Origin: CAVTWS01 sp963732655
GTDB lineage: Bacteria > Actinomycetota > Acidimicrobiia > Acidimicrobiales > SHLQ01
NCBI GenBank assembly: GCA_963732655.1
Contig: CAVTAI010000005.1
Location: forward strand, 124,001-188,000
DNA: 64,000 nt
Reading direction: 5' to 3'
Under the pieces are notes generated by a model. That model was given only the letters and a program-made list of their open reading frames with translations. It was not told where the DNA came from and did no database searches. Below are positions 51,359-59,596 of this stretch, piece after piece (the first letter of the stretch is position 1; every line of letters starts with the position of its first letter). The position numbers and the translations under genes were made by a program.

Positions 51359-52113
51359 GTCCAGGGTGCGCCGGAGTCGTCGAACCGGTACTCGTTCTGG
51401 TGCATCGTGATCCGGTGCCGGAGGCCGGCGGTCGTGGGGTCGTGGGAGTCGTAGCCGGCGTCGCCCTCCCACATGGTGACCATCTCGCCATCGACCTTCC
51501 CGAGGTGCGTGGCGTAGAAGCGAGGTGAGCGGGCCGCAAACCCGGCCAGGGCCTCGGCCACGGTCGAGAAGGCCCGGAGGTAGTGCAAGCTCACCCAGGT
51601 CGGAGGAGCCAACTCGATCTCCAGGAGGTCCCGCCGCCGGAGGGCGTCGGCCGGGGTCATCCAGTCGTGTTCGTGGATCTCGCCACCGTCGATGACGACC
51701 TCGGTATCGGGCGCGGCGGCCAGGAAGAACCAGGTGGCGAAGCGTTTCGGGGAAACCGGCGGTGGGATCCAGTGCGAGAACCACACCAGGTCGTCCGGAT
51801 CGACGGCGACGCCGGCTTCCTCGACCGATTCTCGCGAGGCGGCCCGTCGAGCGGCGGTGGCGAGCGCGTCGGCGTCGGCGAGGACGCCTGCGGTGGGCCC
51901 GGGATCATGATGATCGTCGTCGTCGATCCGGCCGCCCGGAAAGACCCACATGCCGCCGAAGGCCAGCTTCGAGTTCCGGCGCAGCATGAGGGTCTCGATG
52001 CCATCGTTCGCGTCACGAATCAGCACCACGGTGGCGGCATTGACGATCGGCGTCTCGCCTTCGACCGCGATCTGTCGGGCCCAGGCCTCGAAACGCTCGG
52101 TATCGCGACTCAT
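51355..52113 (-). CDS. Nudix hydrolase
   Basis: The ATG at 52113 has GAGG four bases upstream; 252 residues. After VNAATVVLIRDANDGIETL and GGMWVFPGG, the Nudix box is interrupted: GGRIDDDDHHDPGP, then an insertion, then RRAASRESVEEAGV with the metal-binding REx2EExG core intact. This long-insert form occurs in actinobacterial NUDIX proteins annotated as CoA or ADP-ribose pyrophosphatase-like. The C-terminal half (HYLRAFSTVAEALAGF) is helical. Translationally coupled to the P-type ATPase; the functional link is unknown. Confidence 0.82.
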
Positions 52114-52289
52114 GGTCCTCGTCGGGTTCACTGCCGCCCGGGTCGGCGACTGGGCGACACCCTATCCGGAGGCTACCGAGCCGAGTGGTAGCGCCACCGA
52201 GCCCGGGATGACGTGCCGCCCGACGTCCGCGCTGCCCTATTGTGACCCCCGGCCCGCCACCCGCGACGCCCCAGTTCTCTGGAGGATCC

Positions 52290-53114
52290 ATGCAGCAACT
52301 CGACGGGCGCGTCGCCGTGGTCACCGGTGCCGCCAGTGGTATCGGCCTGGCCATGACCCGGGCGTTCGTCGGTCGCGGCATGTCGGTCGTCATGGCCGAT
52401 GTCGACGAGCAGGCCCTCGTCGAGCAAGCGCGCTCGTTGGAGGGCGAGGGGGCACGCGTCGTGGGGGTGCTCACCGATGTCACGGTGCCTGCCGACGTCG
52501 AGGCGTTGGCGGACCGGACGGAGTCGACCTTCGGGGGCGTGCACCTCGTCTGCAACAACGCCGGGGTCGCTCCCGCCGGCCCGCTACTGGCCAGCACGGC
52601 TGGCGAGATGCGATGGGTGTTCGACGTCAACGTCCACGGTGTCGCCAACGGCATCCGCGCCTTCGGGCCCCGGCTGGTCGCCGCCGGTGAGGGACACATC
52701 GTCAACACCGCGTCGGAGGCCGGGCTCACCACGACCTCGATGCTGGCCGTCTACTGCGCGTCGAAACACGCCGTGGTGGGTCTGAGCGAAGCGCTGTTCT
52801 GGGAGCTCGAAGGAACCGGCGTCGGGGTGAGCTGCCTGTGCCCCGAGCTCGTCCGGACGGGGATCTTCGAGTCCGAACGCAACAAGCCGGCACACCTGGA
52901 GCTCGGTGTGGGCCACGGGTCCACCATCCCCCCGCTCCGGGAGATGATCCAGGTGATCGGCATGGATCCGGCCGACGTGGCGGCGACGGTGGTGGACGCC
53001 GTCCTGCACGACCGCTTCTGGGTCTTCACCCACGACGTCACCCCGACCCGTGCCGCGGTGCGTTTCGCCGACATCGCCGCCGGCCGCAACCCCACCTCCC
53101 CCCACACCGCTTGA
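52290..53114 (+). CDS. Classical SDR oxidoreductase
   Basis: The ATG at 52290 follows GGAGG at a four-base spacing, favouring it over an upstream GTG at 52242; 274 residues. Motifs are VAVVTGAASGIGLAMTRAF, MADVDEQAL (NAD preference), CNNAGVAPAG, NTASEAG and the catalytic YCASKHAVVG, followed by LCPELVRTGIF. It belongs to the broad group acting on steroids, hydroxyacyl compounds or alcohols. A TATTGT at 52238-52243 may be its -10 box. It converges on another SDR at 53270 across a strong hairpin. Confidence 0.85.
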   Translation: MQQLDGRVAVVTGAASGIGLAMTRAFVGRGMSVVMADVDEQALVEQARSLEGEGARVVGVLTDVTVPADVEALADRTESTFGGVHLVCNNAGVAPAGPLLASTAGEMRWVFDVNVHGVANGIRAFGPRLVAAGEGHIVNTASEAGLTTTSMLAVYCASKHAVVGLSEALFWELEGTGVGVSCLCPELVRTGIFESERNKPAHLELGVGHGSTIPPLREMIQVIGMDPADVAATVVDAVLHDRFWVFTHDVTPTRAAVRFADIAAGRNPTSPHTA

Positions 53115-53157
53115 ACTCGGCACCTGTGCCGGTGTGGCGGGTGAGGTGTGGTCGAAC

Positions 53158-53190
53158 CTGTGCCGGTGTGGCTCCGCCATCCCGGCACAG
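53158..53190. terminator. Bidirectional hairpin between convergent SDR genes
   Basis: CTGTGCCGG at 53158-53166 pairs perfectly with CCGGCACAG at 53182-53190, and the loop contains a further TGGC/GCCA pairing. A second small hairpin (GCCGGC-AAA-GCCGGC) follows at 53202-53216. The 155-base gap 53115-53269 separates stops on opposite strands, fitting termination of both transcripts, although there is no T-run. Confidence 0.6.
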
Positions 53191-53269
53191 CAAGAACGAG
53201 CGCCGGCAAAGCCGGCACGATACAACTCGCCTGAACGGAGGGAGCGCAGCGACCGAGTGAGGGCGAACC

Positions 53270-54088
53270 TCAGAAGTATTTTGCGAAGTCGACCTGGTTG
53301 GTGGCCATGGCGGCGCTGAACCCACCGTCGATCACCAGGTTGACGCCGTTCACGTAGCTGGCCGCGGCGTGGGATCCGAGGAAGACGAGGGCGGGCGCCA
53401 TCTCGGCGGCCTCGGCGAGGCGGCCGATGCCCACGTCGGCGGTCATGTTGATGGCGGCGTCGCCCATGGCCTGGCGGAAGTCCGGCATGATCTTGGTGTC
53501 GGTCACCCCGGGGCAGATGCTGTTCATCCGCACGCCCTGTTTCACGGTCGTGACCGAGCGGCTCATCGTGTACACCTGCACGGCCTCCTTGGAGAACATG
53601 TAGCCGTCGCCGATGAGCTCGGCGTGGGCGTCGATCCACGCCGTGGCGCGGGCCGGGTCCGTGGTGGCCACGAGCTCCAGCAGCTCGGCCAGGTGGGCCG
53701 GCCAACCGCCGCCGGCGATCGACGCGATGTGGGTGACCGAACCGTTGGCGGAGATCCGAGGAAGGAGTCCCTCGGTGAGCTGGCGCAGCCCGACGAAGTT
53801 CACCTTCATGACCTCGGCCGCGCTCCATCGCGTGCCGCCGGGAATCCCGGCGCAGTTGAACAGGGCGTCGATCCGGTCCGGGAGCGCGCCGATCACCGAC
53901 GCCACCGAGTCCGGATCACCGAGATCGACACGGTGGGCGGCGGCGACCGCCGTGTCGACCGGGGCGATGTCCAAGGCGTGGACCTCGGCACCGGCCGCGA
54001 GCAGGAGTTGTACGGTCTCGTGGCCCATGCCGGTTGCGGCACCGGTGATGACCACGGTCTGGCCGTCGTAGCGGAAGGGGTCGGTCAT
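53270..54088 (-). CDS. SDR oxidoreductase (3-alpha-hydroxysteroid dehydrogenase-like)
   Basis: The ATG at 54088 has AGGAG eight bases upstream; 272 residues. Motifs are TVVITGAATGMGHETVQLLL, LDIAPVDTAV, FNCAGIPGG, SIAGGGWPAHLAELLELVAT and the catalytic YMFSKEAVQVYT. The long gap between the catalytic Ser and Tyr, containing AELLELVATTDPARATAWI, is typical of the 3-alpha-hydroxysteroid dehydrogenase/carbonyl reductase subgroup, which also includes enzymes of terpene and steroid catabolism. It follows the SnoaL-like gene at 46 bases on the same strand. Confidence 0.85.
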   Translation of the reverse strand: MTDPFRYDGQTVVITGAATGMGHETVQLLLAAGAEVHALDIAPVDTAVAAAHRVDLGDPDSVASVIGALPDRIDALFNCAGIPGGTRWSAAEVMKVNFVGLRQLTEGLLPRISANGSVTHIASIAGGGWPAHLAELLELVATTDPARATAWIDAHAELIGDGYMFSKEAVQVYTMSRSVTTVKQGVRMNSICPGVTDTKIMPDFRQAMGDAAINMTADVGIGRLAEAAEMAPALVFLGSHAAASYVNGVNLVIDGGFSAAMATNQVDFAKYF

Positions 54089-54134
54089 GATGGTGGCTCC
54101 TGGAGCGGTGGGGTGATGGTCGAAGACGGCGGGA

Positions 54135-54569
54135 TCAGGCGCCGGCGGGCGGGGTGAACCGGTTGTCGGAGAAGTACGAGCTCTGCTCGATGAGGCGGGC
54201 GCTCTTCCAGCCGTCAGTCGTGCGCACGAGATCGTGGTTGTAGTAGCCGCCACAGAACCACGTGGTGCCATCGGGCATCCCCATCGGGTTGTGGAACATG
54301 GCCCGAACGGTTGCCGTGTCGCCGTCGACGCGGGCGTCGATGTTGGCGATCAGGTGCTGGGTCATCGGGAAGTTGGCGAGCGTGGACTCCAACCACTGGG
54401 CGATGGCCTCGCGATCACCGTCGATGCCGCCGGCGGACCGGTAGTCGATGTAGGCGTCCTCGGTGAAGACCGAGCGCCACAGGGCCCAGTCCTTGGAGTC
54501 GACCGAGGTGGCGTAACGGGTCAGGAGATCGGCGATGGCGATCCGGTCCGCCAATAGGGCTACATCCAC
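54135..54569 (-). CDS. SnoaL-like NTF2-fold protein
   Basis: The GTG at 54569 follows GGAGGAA; 144 residues. The N-terminal helix DRIAIADLLTRYATSVDSKD, then WALWRSVFTEDAYIDYRS, IAQWLESTLANFPMTQHLIA and GGYYNHDLVRTTDGWK are characteristic of the SnoaL_4 group (cone-shaped alpha+beta barrel). Members act as small hydrolases/isomerases or lack activity; many lie beside SDR genes in steroid or aromatic catabolism, as here. A His/Asp pair in the barrel (IDYR, MTQH) could be catalytic. Confidence 0.85.
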   Translation of the reverse strand: MDVALLADRIAIADLLTRYATSVDSKDWALWRSVFTEDAYIDYRSAGGIDGDREAIAQWLESTLANFPMTQHLIANIDARVDGDTATVRAMFHNPMGMPDGTTWFCGGYYNHDLVRTTDGWKSARLIEQSSYFSDNRFTPPAGA

Positions 54570-54711
54570 GAACGTTCCTCCGGGTCGAGTGACCGACGGA
54601 GGATAGACGACACGCGGGAGCGGACCGAAACTCCTGCCTCGCCGGCCGGCCCGCGGCGGCGATGGGTCGGCGCCGATGGCGAGCCAGCGTCCGAACGGCA
54701 AGGATCGGCGT

Positions 54712-55593
54712 ATGACGATCATGAGGTTCGTGGTGGGCGATGTCCGGATGACCCTGGTGCGGGAGGTCCTGCAAACCATCACCTTCGACGGATTGTTCTC
54801 CGGGACGGATGCGGCCACCATCGCCGATGCTCAGTCGTGGCTCGCTCCCCATTTCGTCGACGGGGACGGTCGTCCGCTGCTGTCGATCCACGCGCTGGTG
54901 GTCGAATCCGAGGGCCAGACGATCGTGGTCGATACCTGCGTGGGCGACCGCGTGATCGCCGGTATGGAGGGGCTGACCCCGCCCGTGCCGGTCTTCCTCG
55001 ACGATCTCGAACGGGCCGGGTTCGCCCCCGATTCGATCGACACCGTGGTGTGCACGCACATGCACTTCGATCACGTCGGGTGGAACACCCGGTGGGACGG
55101 GGACCGCTGGGTGCCCACCTTCCCGCAGGCCCGGTACCTCTTCGGTCGGGTCGAGTACGAACACTGGGCGCGTGGCGCCGAGGGCATGGCCACGACCTTC
55201 GGCGACACCGTCGTACCGGTGGTGGAGTCGGGCCAGGCCGACCTCGTGGAGACCGACCATCGCATCACCAGTGAGGTCCGGCTGGTGCCCACCCCCGGCC
55301 ACACGCCGGGACACGTGTCGGTCCGGATCAGCTCCGCGGGTGAGGAGGCGGTGATCACGGGCGACCTTCTGCACCATCCGATCCAGTGGGCCGCCCCGGG
55401 CTGGACGATGGTCGCCGACAGTGACCCGGCGCAAGCTTCGGCGACCCGGGAGGAGTTCGCCGCCGAAGCAGCGGCGTCCGCCCGGTTGGTCTTCGGCACC
55501 CATTTCGCCGGCCCCTCCTGCGGTCATGTCCGGGCCGGCTCGTCGGGCTGGTGGTTCGATGCCGCTCCCGATCGGGCATCGCTGGTCGAGTGA
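54712..55593 (+). CDS. Metallo-beta-lactamase-fold hydrolase
   Basis: The ATG at 54712 (alternatives at 54676 and 54721) gives 293 residues. The metal motif THMHFDHVGWNT gives H116, H118, D120 and H121. VPTPGHTPGHVSVRI supplies the next histidine, ITGDLLHHPIQW the bridging aspartate and FGTHFAGP the last. The family resembles quorum-quenching lactonases and other small-molecule esterases. The last codons RASLVE lie at the first copy of a 34-bp tandem duplication that extends past the stop. Confidence 0.87.
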   Translation: MTIMRFVVGDVRMTLVREVLQTITFDGLFSGTDAATIADAQSWLAPHFVDGDGRPLLSIHALVVESEGQTIVVDTCVGDRVIAGMEGLTPPVPVFLDDLERAGFAPDSIDTVVCTHMHFDHVGWNTRWDGDRWVPTFPQARYLFGRVEYEHWARGAEGMATTFGDTVVPVVESGQADLVETDHRITSEVRLVPTPGHTPGHVSVRISSAGEEAVITGDLLHHPIQWAAPGWTMVADSDPAQASATREEFAAEAAASARLVFGTHFAGPSCGHVRAGSSGWWFDAAPDRASLVE

Positions 55594-55641
55594 GCGGCGC
55601 GCCGGGCGGGCATCGCTGGTCGAGTGAGCGGCGCGCCGGGC
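55574..55641 (+). repeat. Two tandem 34-bp units spanning a stop codon
   Basis: Units at 55574-55607 and 55608-55641 share the segment coding for ASLVE, the stop and the following GC-rich stretch. Only the first copy is translated; the second reproduces the end of the gene downstream of its stop. Confidence 0.9.
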
Positions 55642-55675
55642 GCGCAGGTCGTGAGGTGATCGGGCGGCGGCGGTC

Positions 55676-55681
55676 TACCGT
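55676..55681 (+). promoter_or_regulatory. Leaderless -10 box TACCGT
   Basis: TACCGT ends six bases before the GTG at 55688, with no ribosome-binding site between. Confidence 0.4.
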
Positions 55682-55687
55682 GAGGCG

Positions 55688-56170
55688 GTGCGCGAACCAT
55701 CGGAGGTCGTGGTGGTCGACCACGACGACTGGCTCGGCGTGATCCCGGCCGTCGACGACCTTTGGGCCGCGGAGCGCGGGGAGTGGGTCAACGTCATCCC
55801 CGATCTCGGCGAGGAGGTCGATTCGCCGCCGAGCCTGGTCCGGGCCTTCAGCGCCCGGGGGCCGGCCATCCCGGTGATCACCCTGGTGGCACCCGATCGT
55901 CGCGGGCGCAAACCGTCCCCGGGGTCGGTGGGGATCGAGCACGGGGGCGGAGAACGCCAGTTGGGCGCGCTGGCTCGTGCTGGGCTGACCCGTCCCGCCG
56001 GATGGCTCATGCGCCAGGACCATCCCCGTCGGGGTCTCGTGTTCGAGGTGGCCGACGACGTGACCGCGGAACAGGCGTTGACCTACTCGGTGCAGGTGGC
56101 CACCTGGCTCAGCCCGTCGCCGCCTCGCGGTCGATGGTTGGTGGCCCTTCATCGCCGCCGTCCGGGCTGA
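55688..56170 (+). CDS. Small protein of unknown function
   Basis: The GTG at 55688 gives 160 residues: MREPSEVVVVDHDDWLGVIP, ADDLWAAERGEW-like helix, VIPDLGEEVDSPPSL, then a beta-rich part with VITLVAPDRRGRKPSPGSVG and GERQLGALARAGLTRPAGWL. No signal peptide or TM helix. I recognise no family. Its 3' end overlaps the end of the convergent membrane-anchored gene by 62 bases, so one of the two 3' ends may be mis-read. Codon use looks normal for the window. Confidence 0.55.
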   Translation: MREPSEVVVVDHDDWLGVIPAVDDLWAAERGEWVNVIPDLGEEVDSPPSLVRAFSARGPAIPVITLVAPDRRGRKPSPGSVGIEHGGGERQLGALARAGLTRPAGWLMRQDHPRRGLVFEVADDVTAEQALTYSVQVATWLSPSPPRGRWLVALHRRRPG

Positions 56171-56985
56171 CCGCTCGTTGCGTTTCGGACCGGACCGACT
56201 CGGCGACTCGGTCCGACAACCGCCGAATCAGCTCGGAGAAGAAGGGGTCCGGCGCAGGAGGGTCGCTCTCGGTTCGGGCCGACAGGTTGCTCATCACCCG
56301 ATCGAGCTCGGCGTCGACCGCCTCCATCGGTGCCCGGGCCGCCCAGCCGCGCTGCGGGGTCGAGGATGTGGACCGGGGCCAGCTCGCCGGTGTCGTCTCG
56401 TGGTCGGAGATCCGCTGACTCATCAGGGGGGAGCGGGGTGCTGAGCGGGGTGAGCTCGGCGAATTCGGAGTCGTCGGCCAACTCTGGGTCGTCAGCGAAC
56501 TCTGAGTCGTCAGCGAGTTCGGGGTCGTCGGCGAACTCGGTGTCGAAGTCGTAGGCGAAACCGTCCTCATCGACGACGTCGGGGCCGTCGTCGAGGCCCC
56601 ACTCGTCGATCTCGTCCATCTCGTCGATCTCGTCGAACGCGGGATCGACGGACGTCCGGCTGACCTCGAGCGGCGCGGTGACACCGTCGACCACCTCAAG
56701 GCCGTCGAGCGCGGCGTCCGGGAGCGTCGACAGTGATGGGTCGACGGCGGCGCGGCCGCCCACGAAGCGCCAGTCGACCGCAGCGCCGGCCACCGTCGTC
56801 GTCCAGCGGGGCACATCGGGTGCTCGCGTCGCCGGCTCCCACGCATCACCCTGATCCTCGGTGAGGAAACGAAGGATCCGCGGGCGTCGCCCCGATCCAG
56901 ACGCGAACCAGTCGAGCGCCATCACGATGATGGCGAAGGCCGCCCAAGCGGCGAGCGAAACGAGGACCAGGTTGCGATCAGTCAT
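56109..56985 (-). CDS. Membrane-anchored acidic protein, frameshifted, unknown function
   Basis: The ATG at 56985 opens with MTDRNLVLVSLAAWAAFAII and one TM helix (about 5-27). A basic patch and an acidic stretch follow, with imperfect repeats (ADDPELADDSEF twice) to about residue 205. In that frame the sequence then turns unlike protein (Arg/Gly-rich). The neighbouring frame instead carries APMEAVDAELDRVMSNLSAR and FFSELIRRLSDRVAESVRSE to a stop at 56109, clearly helix-forming. One base removed near CCGCG (56347-56351) joins them into 291 residues. Topology suggests a cytoplasmic acidic domain tethered to the membrane. No family recognised. Confidence 0.6.
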
Positions 56986-57100
56986 GGTGGGCGCGGTCAG
57001 AAGAACCGCCCCGGGGACGACGTGCGCACGTCATTCCCGTGGGTGCCAGGGTAACGCACCCCACCGCCTGACCAGAGCCACCCTCCGGGCGGACGGATGG

Positions 57101-58177
57101 TCAGGGCCACCGCTCAGGGTGACGGAGGAGGCGGTCGGCCTCGGCCAGATACGCGTCGACCCGGCGGCCGATGTCGTCGACCGGCGAACTGGAGGCCATC
57201 CCGCCGCCGGCACCGGCGAGCCGGCGAGCGAATGCGCCCTCCACGATGCAGGCCTGCTTCCACCAGGTGAAGGCCACGTAGTAGGGCAGGTGGGAGAGGT
57301 CGAACCCGGACCGTTCGGCGTACCGTCGGATCACCTCGTCTCGACGAGGGAAGATGCCCGCCAGGGTCGGCGGGTCGACGAGCACCAGGAGCTCATCGCC
57401 GGGATCGGACCAGTACTGGAGCGACCACGCCAGATCGGCGATCGGGTCGCCGATCGTGCACAGCTCCCAGTCGAAGACCGCTTTCACACTGAAGTCGTCG
57501 TCGAGCATCGTGTTGTCGAACCGGTAGTCACCGTGAGCGAGACCAGGCGCCGCCACCTCGGGTGGTTGGGCCGCCGCCAGCCGGTCGTGCAGGTCGTACA
57601 GCAACGGCACGGGACGGAGATCGACCCGGGCCACCTGGGTTCGCCACCGCTTGAGCTGCCGACCGACGTAGTTGTCGTGCCGACCGAGATCGGCCAGCCC
57701 CACGGCGTCGAGGTCGATGCGGTGGAAGGTCAGTTGGGTGTCGATGAGGGAATCGGTGGCTCGATCCGCCTGCTCGGCGGTGATGCCCGCGACGTCGGCC
57801 TGATCCCGGAGGATCCGTCCGTCCACGAACTCCATGACGTAGAACGGCGCGCTCGTCACCTCGGTGTCGGCGCACTCGGCCACGCAGGACGGCACGGGCA
57901 CATCGGATCGATCACGGAGGGCCGTCATGATGCGGAACTCACGGGCCATGTCGTGCGCGGTGGCGAGCGTGGACCCGACCGGGGGGCGACGCAGGGCCCA
58001 TCGCTGGCCGGCCGCATCCGTGACCTGAAAGGTGAGGTTCGAGCCGCCGGCGGCGATCAGCTGGTAGCGGAAGGGCGCGACCGAGCCGGGGACATCCCGG
58101 AGGATCCACTCGCCGACACGCGTCACATCGATGCCCCGCGGTTCACCCGCAGGTGAAACAGGGTCGCTCGTGGTCAT
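57101..58177 (-). CDS. APH-family phosphotransferase (ACAD10-like kinase)
   Basis: A 358-residue protein of the aminoglycoside phosphotransferase/choline kinase fold: FRYQLIAAGGSNLTFQVTD (nucleotide loop), WALRRPP with the ATP lysine region, and VMEFVDGRIL hinge. The catalytic GLAHGDYRFDNTMLDDD has Asp and Asn in the HGDxxxxN pattern, and AVFDWELCTIGDP supplies the metal-binding Asp. Members of this branch occur beside acyl-CoA dehydrogenases and CoA-linked catabolic genes and are thought to phosphorylate hydroxy acids or acyl-CoA derivatives. It overlaps the EthD-like gene (ATGA at 58174-58177). Confidence 0.87.
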   Translation of the reverse strand: MTTSDPVSPAGEPRGIDVTRVGEWILRDVPGSVAPFRYQLIAAGGSNLTFQVTDAAGQRWALRRPPVGSTLATAHDMAREFRIMTALRDRSDVPVPSCVAECADTEVTSAPFYVMEFVDGRILRDQADVAGITAEQADRATDSLIDTQLTFHRIDLDAVGLADLGRHDNYVGRQLKRWRTQVARVDLRPVPLLYDLHDRLAAAQPPEVAAPGLAHGDYRFDNTMLDDDFSVKAVFDWELCTIGDPIADLAWSLQYWSDPGDELLVLVDPPTLAGIFPRRDEVIRRYAERSGFDLSHLPYYVAFTWWKQACIVEGAFARRLAGAGGGMASSSPVDDIGRRVDAYLAEADRLLRHPERWP

Positions 58178-58815
58178 CGGTCGCCGCGCCGGTGCTCGAC
58201 CACCAGGAGGGAGAACGTGCCGCCGAAATCGATGAAACGAACGGTGTCGTCACGCACCGCCTCCCGGCTGCCCGGCCCGGTGTAGAAGCGGTCGGCGTAG
58301 TCCTCGCGGGAAGCGAACCACAGCTCCGACACGCCATCGGTCGGGGGTGCCTCGGTGAGAAGGCTTTCGACGTCGAGCTGGACGTACCGCCCGATGCCGA
58401 TGTGGTGTTCAGTGGCGACCGCCACGTGGCCGCGGTAGCGCTCGCGGAACAGCTCTGTCGAGAGCTCGTCCGGCTTCTTCACGAACGACACCTGCTTGAT
58501 GCCAGCGACCGGGACGCCGTCGCCATGGGGTAGTCCCCGGTCCCAGGCCGGCACTTCGGTGACGAGGAACCCCCGCATAGCGGAGGTAGCGACGGACGCC
58601 GGGCACTGCTCGGCGGCGTCAGGATCGAAGACGATGGCGTGCCAGTCGGCCGGTCCGGCCGGGGAGCCTTCGCGGCGACGGGTCGACAGCGCCGTTTGAT
58701 CCGCGTCGACGATATCGATGCCACACCGAGTGGGCGTGGTCGAGACGAGGTCGGCGATCCACGACGTGATATCGGAGGCCGCGGGGCACGACAGGAGCCA
58801 GATGGAGGCGGTCAT
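58174..58815 (-). CDS. EthD-domain-like dimeric alpha/beta-barrel protein
   Basis: A 213-residue protein with two ferredoxin-like halves. The C-terminal half has IKQVSFVKKPDELSTELFRERYRGHV followed by HHIGIGRYVQLDV and FASREDYADRFYTGP, the EthD pattern (substrate helix and terminal strand). EthD proteins assist oxidation of ethers and other xenobiotics or degrade phenolic compounds, often without known chemistry. Coupled to the APH-type kinase. The upstream 25-bp repeats start 16 bases before its ATG. Confidence 0.72.
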   Translation of the reverse strand: MTASIWLLSCPAASDITSWIADLVSTTPTRCGIDIVDADQTALSTRRREGSPAGPADWHAIVFDPDAAEQCPASVATSAMRGFLVTEVPAWDRGLPHGDGVPVAGIKQVSFVKKPDELSTELFRERYRGHVAVATEHHIGIGRYVQLDVESLLTEAPPTDGVSELWFASREDYADRFYTGPGSREAVRDDTVRFIDFGGTFSLLVVEHRRGDR

Positions 58816-58830
58816 GGGGGCGACCGTACT

Positions 58831-58927
58831 CCTGGTCGCCTGCGGCTCAGTGTTGCCTGGTCGCCGTCGGCTCAGTGTTGCCTGGTCGCCTGCGGCTCAG
58901 TGTTGCCTGGTCGCCTGCGGCTCAGTG
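58831..58927. repeat. Tandem 25-bp repeat, 3.9 copies, downstream of the cNMP-binding gene
   Basis: Units start at 58831, 58856, 58881 and 58906; the second has a small change, the others match exactly. The last partial unit overlaps the stop of the cNMP-binding gene (58922-58924), so the array has grown from its 3' end toward the EthD start. Confidence 0.95.
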
Positions 58928-59347
58928 CACCGACTTGTTGTCGAGCTCGTGGAGTCGGCGCACGGCGCCCATGAGGATCTTCTTGGCCAACCGTGGGCTG
59001 GCGTCGAGCAGGCTCGAGAACTCACGCCGGTTGAGGGCGTCGACCACCATGTCGGTCTCGGCGGTGACCGTCGCGGTCCGGGGCACGCCCGCCAGGACGG
59101 CGAGCTCACCGAAGAAGTCACCGGGGCCGAGGGTGGCGACCTTGCGGCCGTTCTTGCGGACCGAGGCCTGGCCCTCGACGATGATCATGAACTCGCGTCC
59201 GGCGTCGCCCTCTCGCGTCAACACCTTGCCGGCTTTGACATTGACCGGGGTGACGAGCCGGGACACCTTCTTCAGCTCCTTCGAGCTCAGTTCCGAGAAG
59301 ATGCCGACAGTGGCGAGCGCCGAATCGACGTCACGGTCCTTGCTCAT
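58922..59347 (-). CDS. Cyclic-nucleotide-binding domain protein
   Basis: A 141-residue single cNMP-binding domain: LATVGIFSELSSKELKKVSR, VLTREGDAGREFMIIVEGQA, GPGDFFGELAVLAGVPRTATV (phosphate-binding cassette with conserved Glu and Arg) and a C-terminal helix. There is no DNA-binding domain, so this is not a CRP-type regulator; it may be a regulatory subunit or signal reader for another protein. AAAGGAA precedes the ATG. Divergent from the saccharopine-dehydrogenase-like gene with a 249-base gap in which I see no other gene. Confidence 0.85.
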   Translation of the reverse strand: MSKDRDVDSALATVGIFSELSSKELKKVSRLVTPVNVKAGKVLTREGDAGREFMIIVEGQASVRKNGRKVATLGPGDFFGELAVLAGVPRTATVTAETDMVVDALNRREFSSLLDASPRLAKKILMGAVRRLHELDNKSVH

Positions 59348-59596
59348 GGGCGGTTCCTTTCGACAGCTCGCCGCCCACTCATCGACCGGCGCGAGTCCAA
59401 CTAGGTTTCGGCGCCAGTTCTAGCGCATGAGGTGGGCGTCCGCGTCGAGCCTCACCCAGCGCGCGATGCCGAGCGGCAAACGGTCACCGATGACGGCGTC
59501 GCCTCAGACGGGGTCATCCGGTGGGCCACAATGGTCGTCGGCGCGGCGCAGTGGTCGCGGCCCGGGATGAGCGGAGCGAACCATGCGAGGTACTCG

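Noticed and set aside
58831..58927. Integron attC-like or CRISPR repeats
   Set aside because: There are no spacers, no integrase gene and no attC-type secondary structure; direct tandem duplication explains it.
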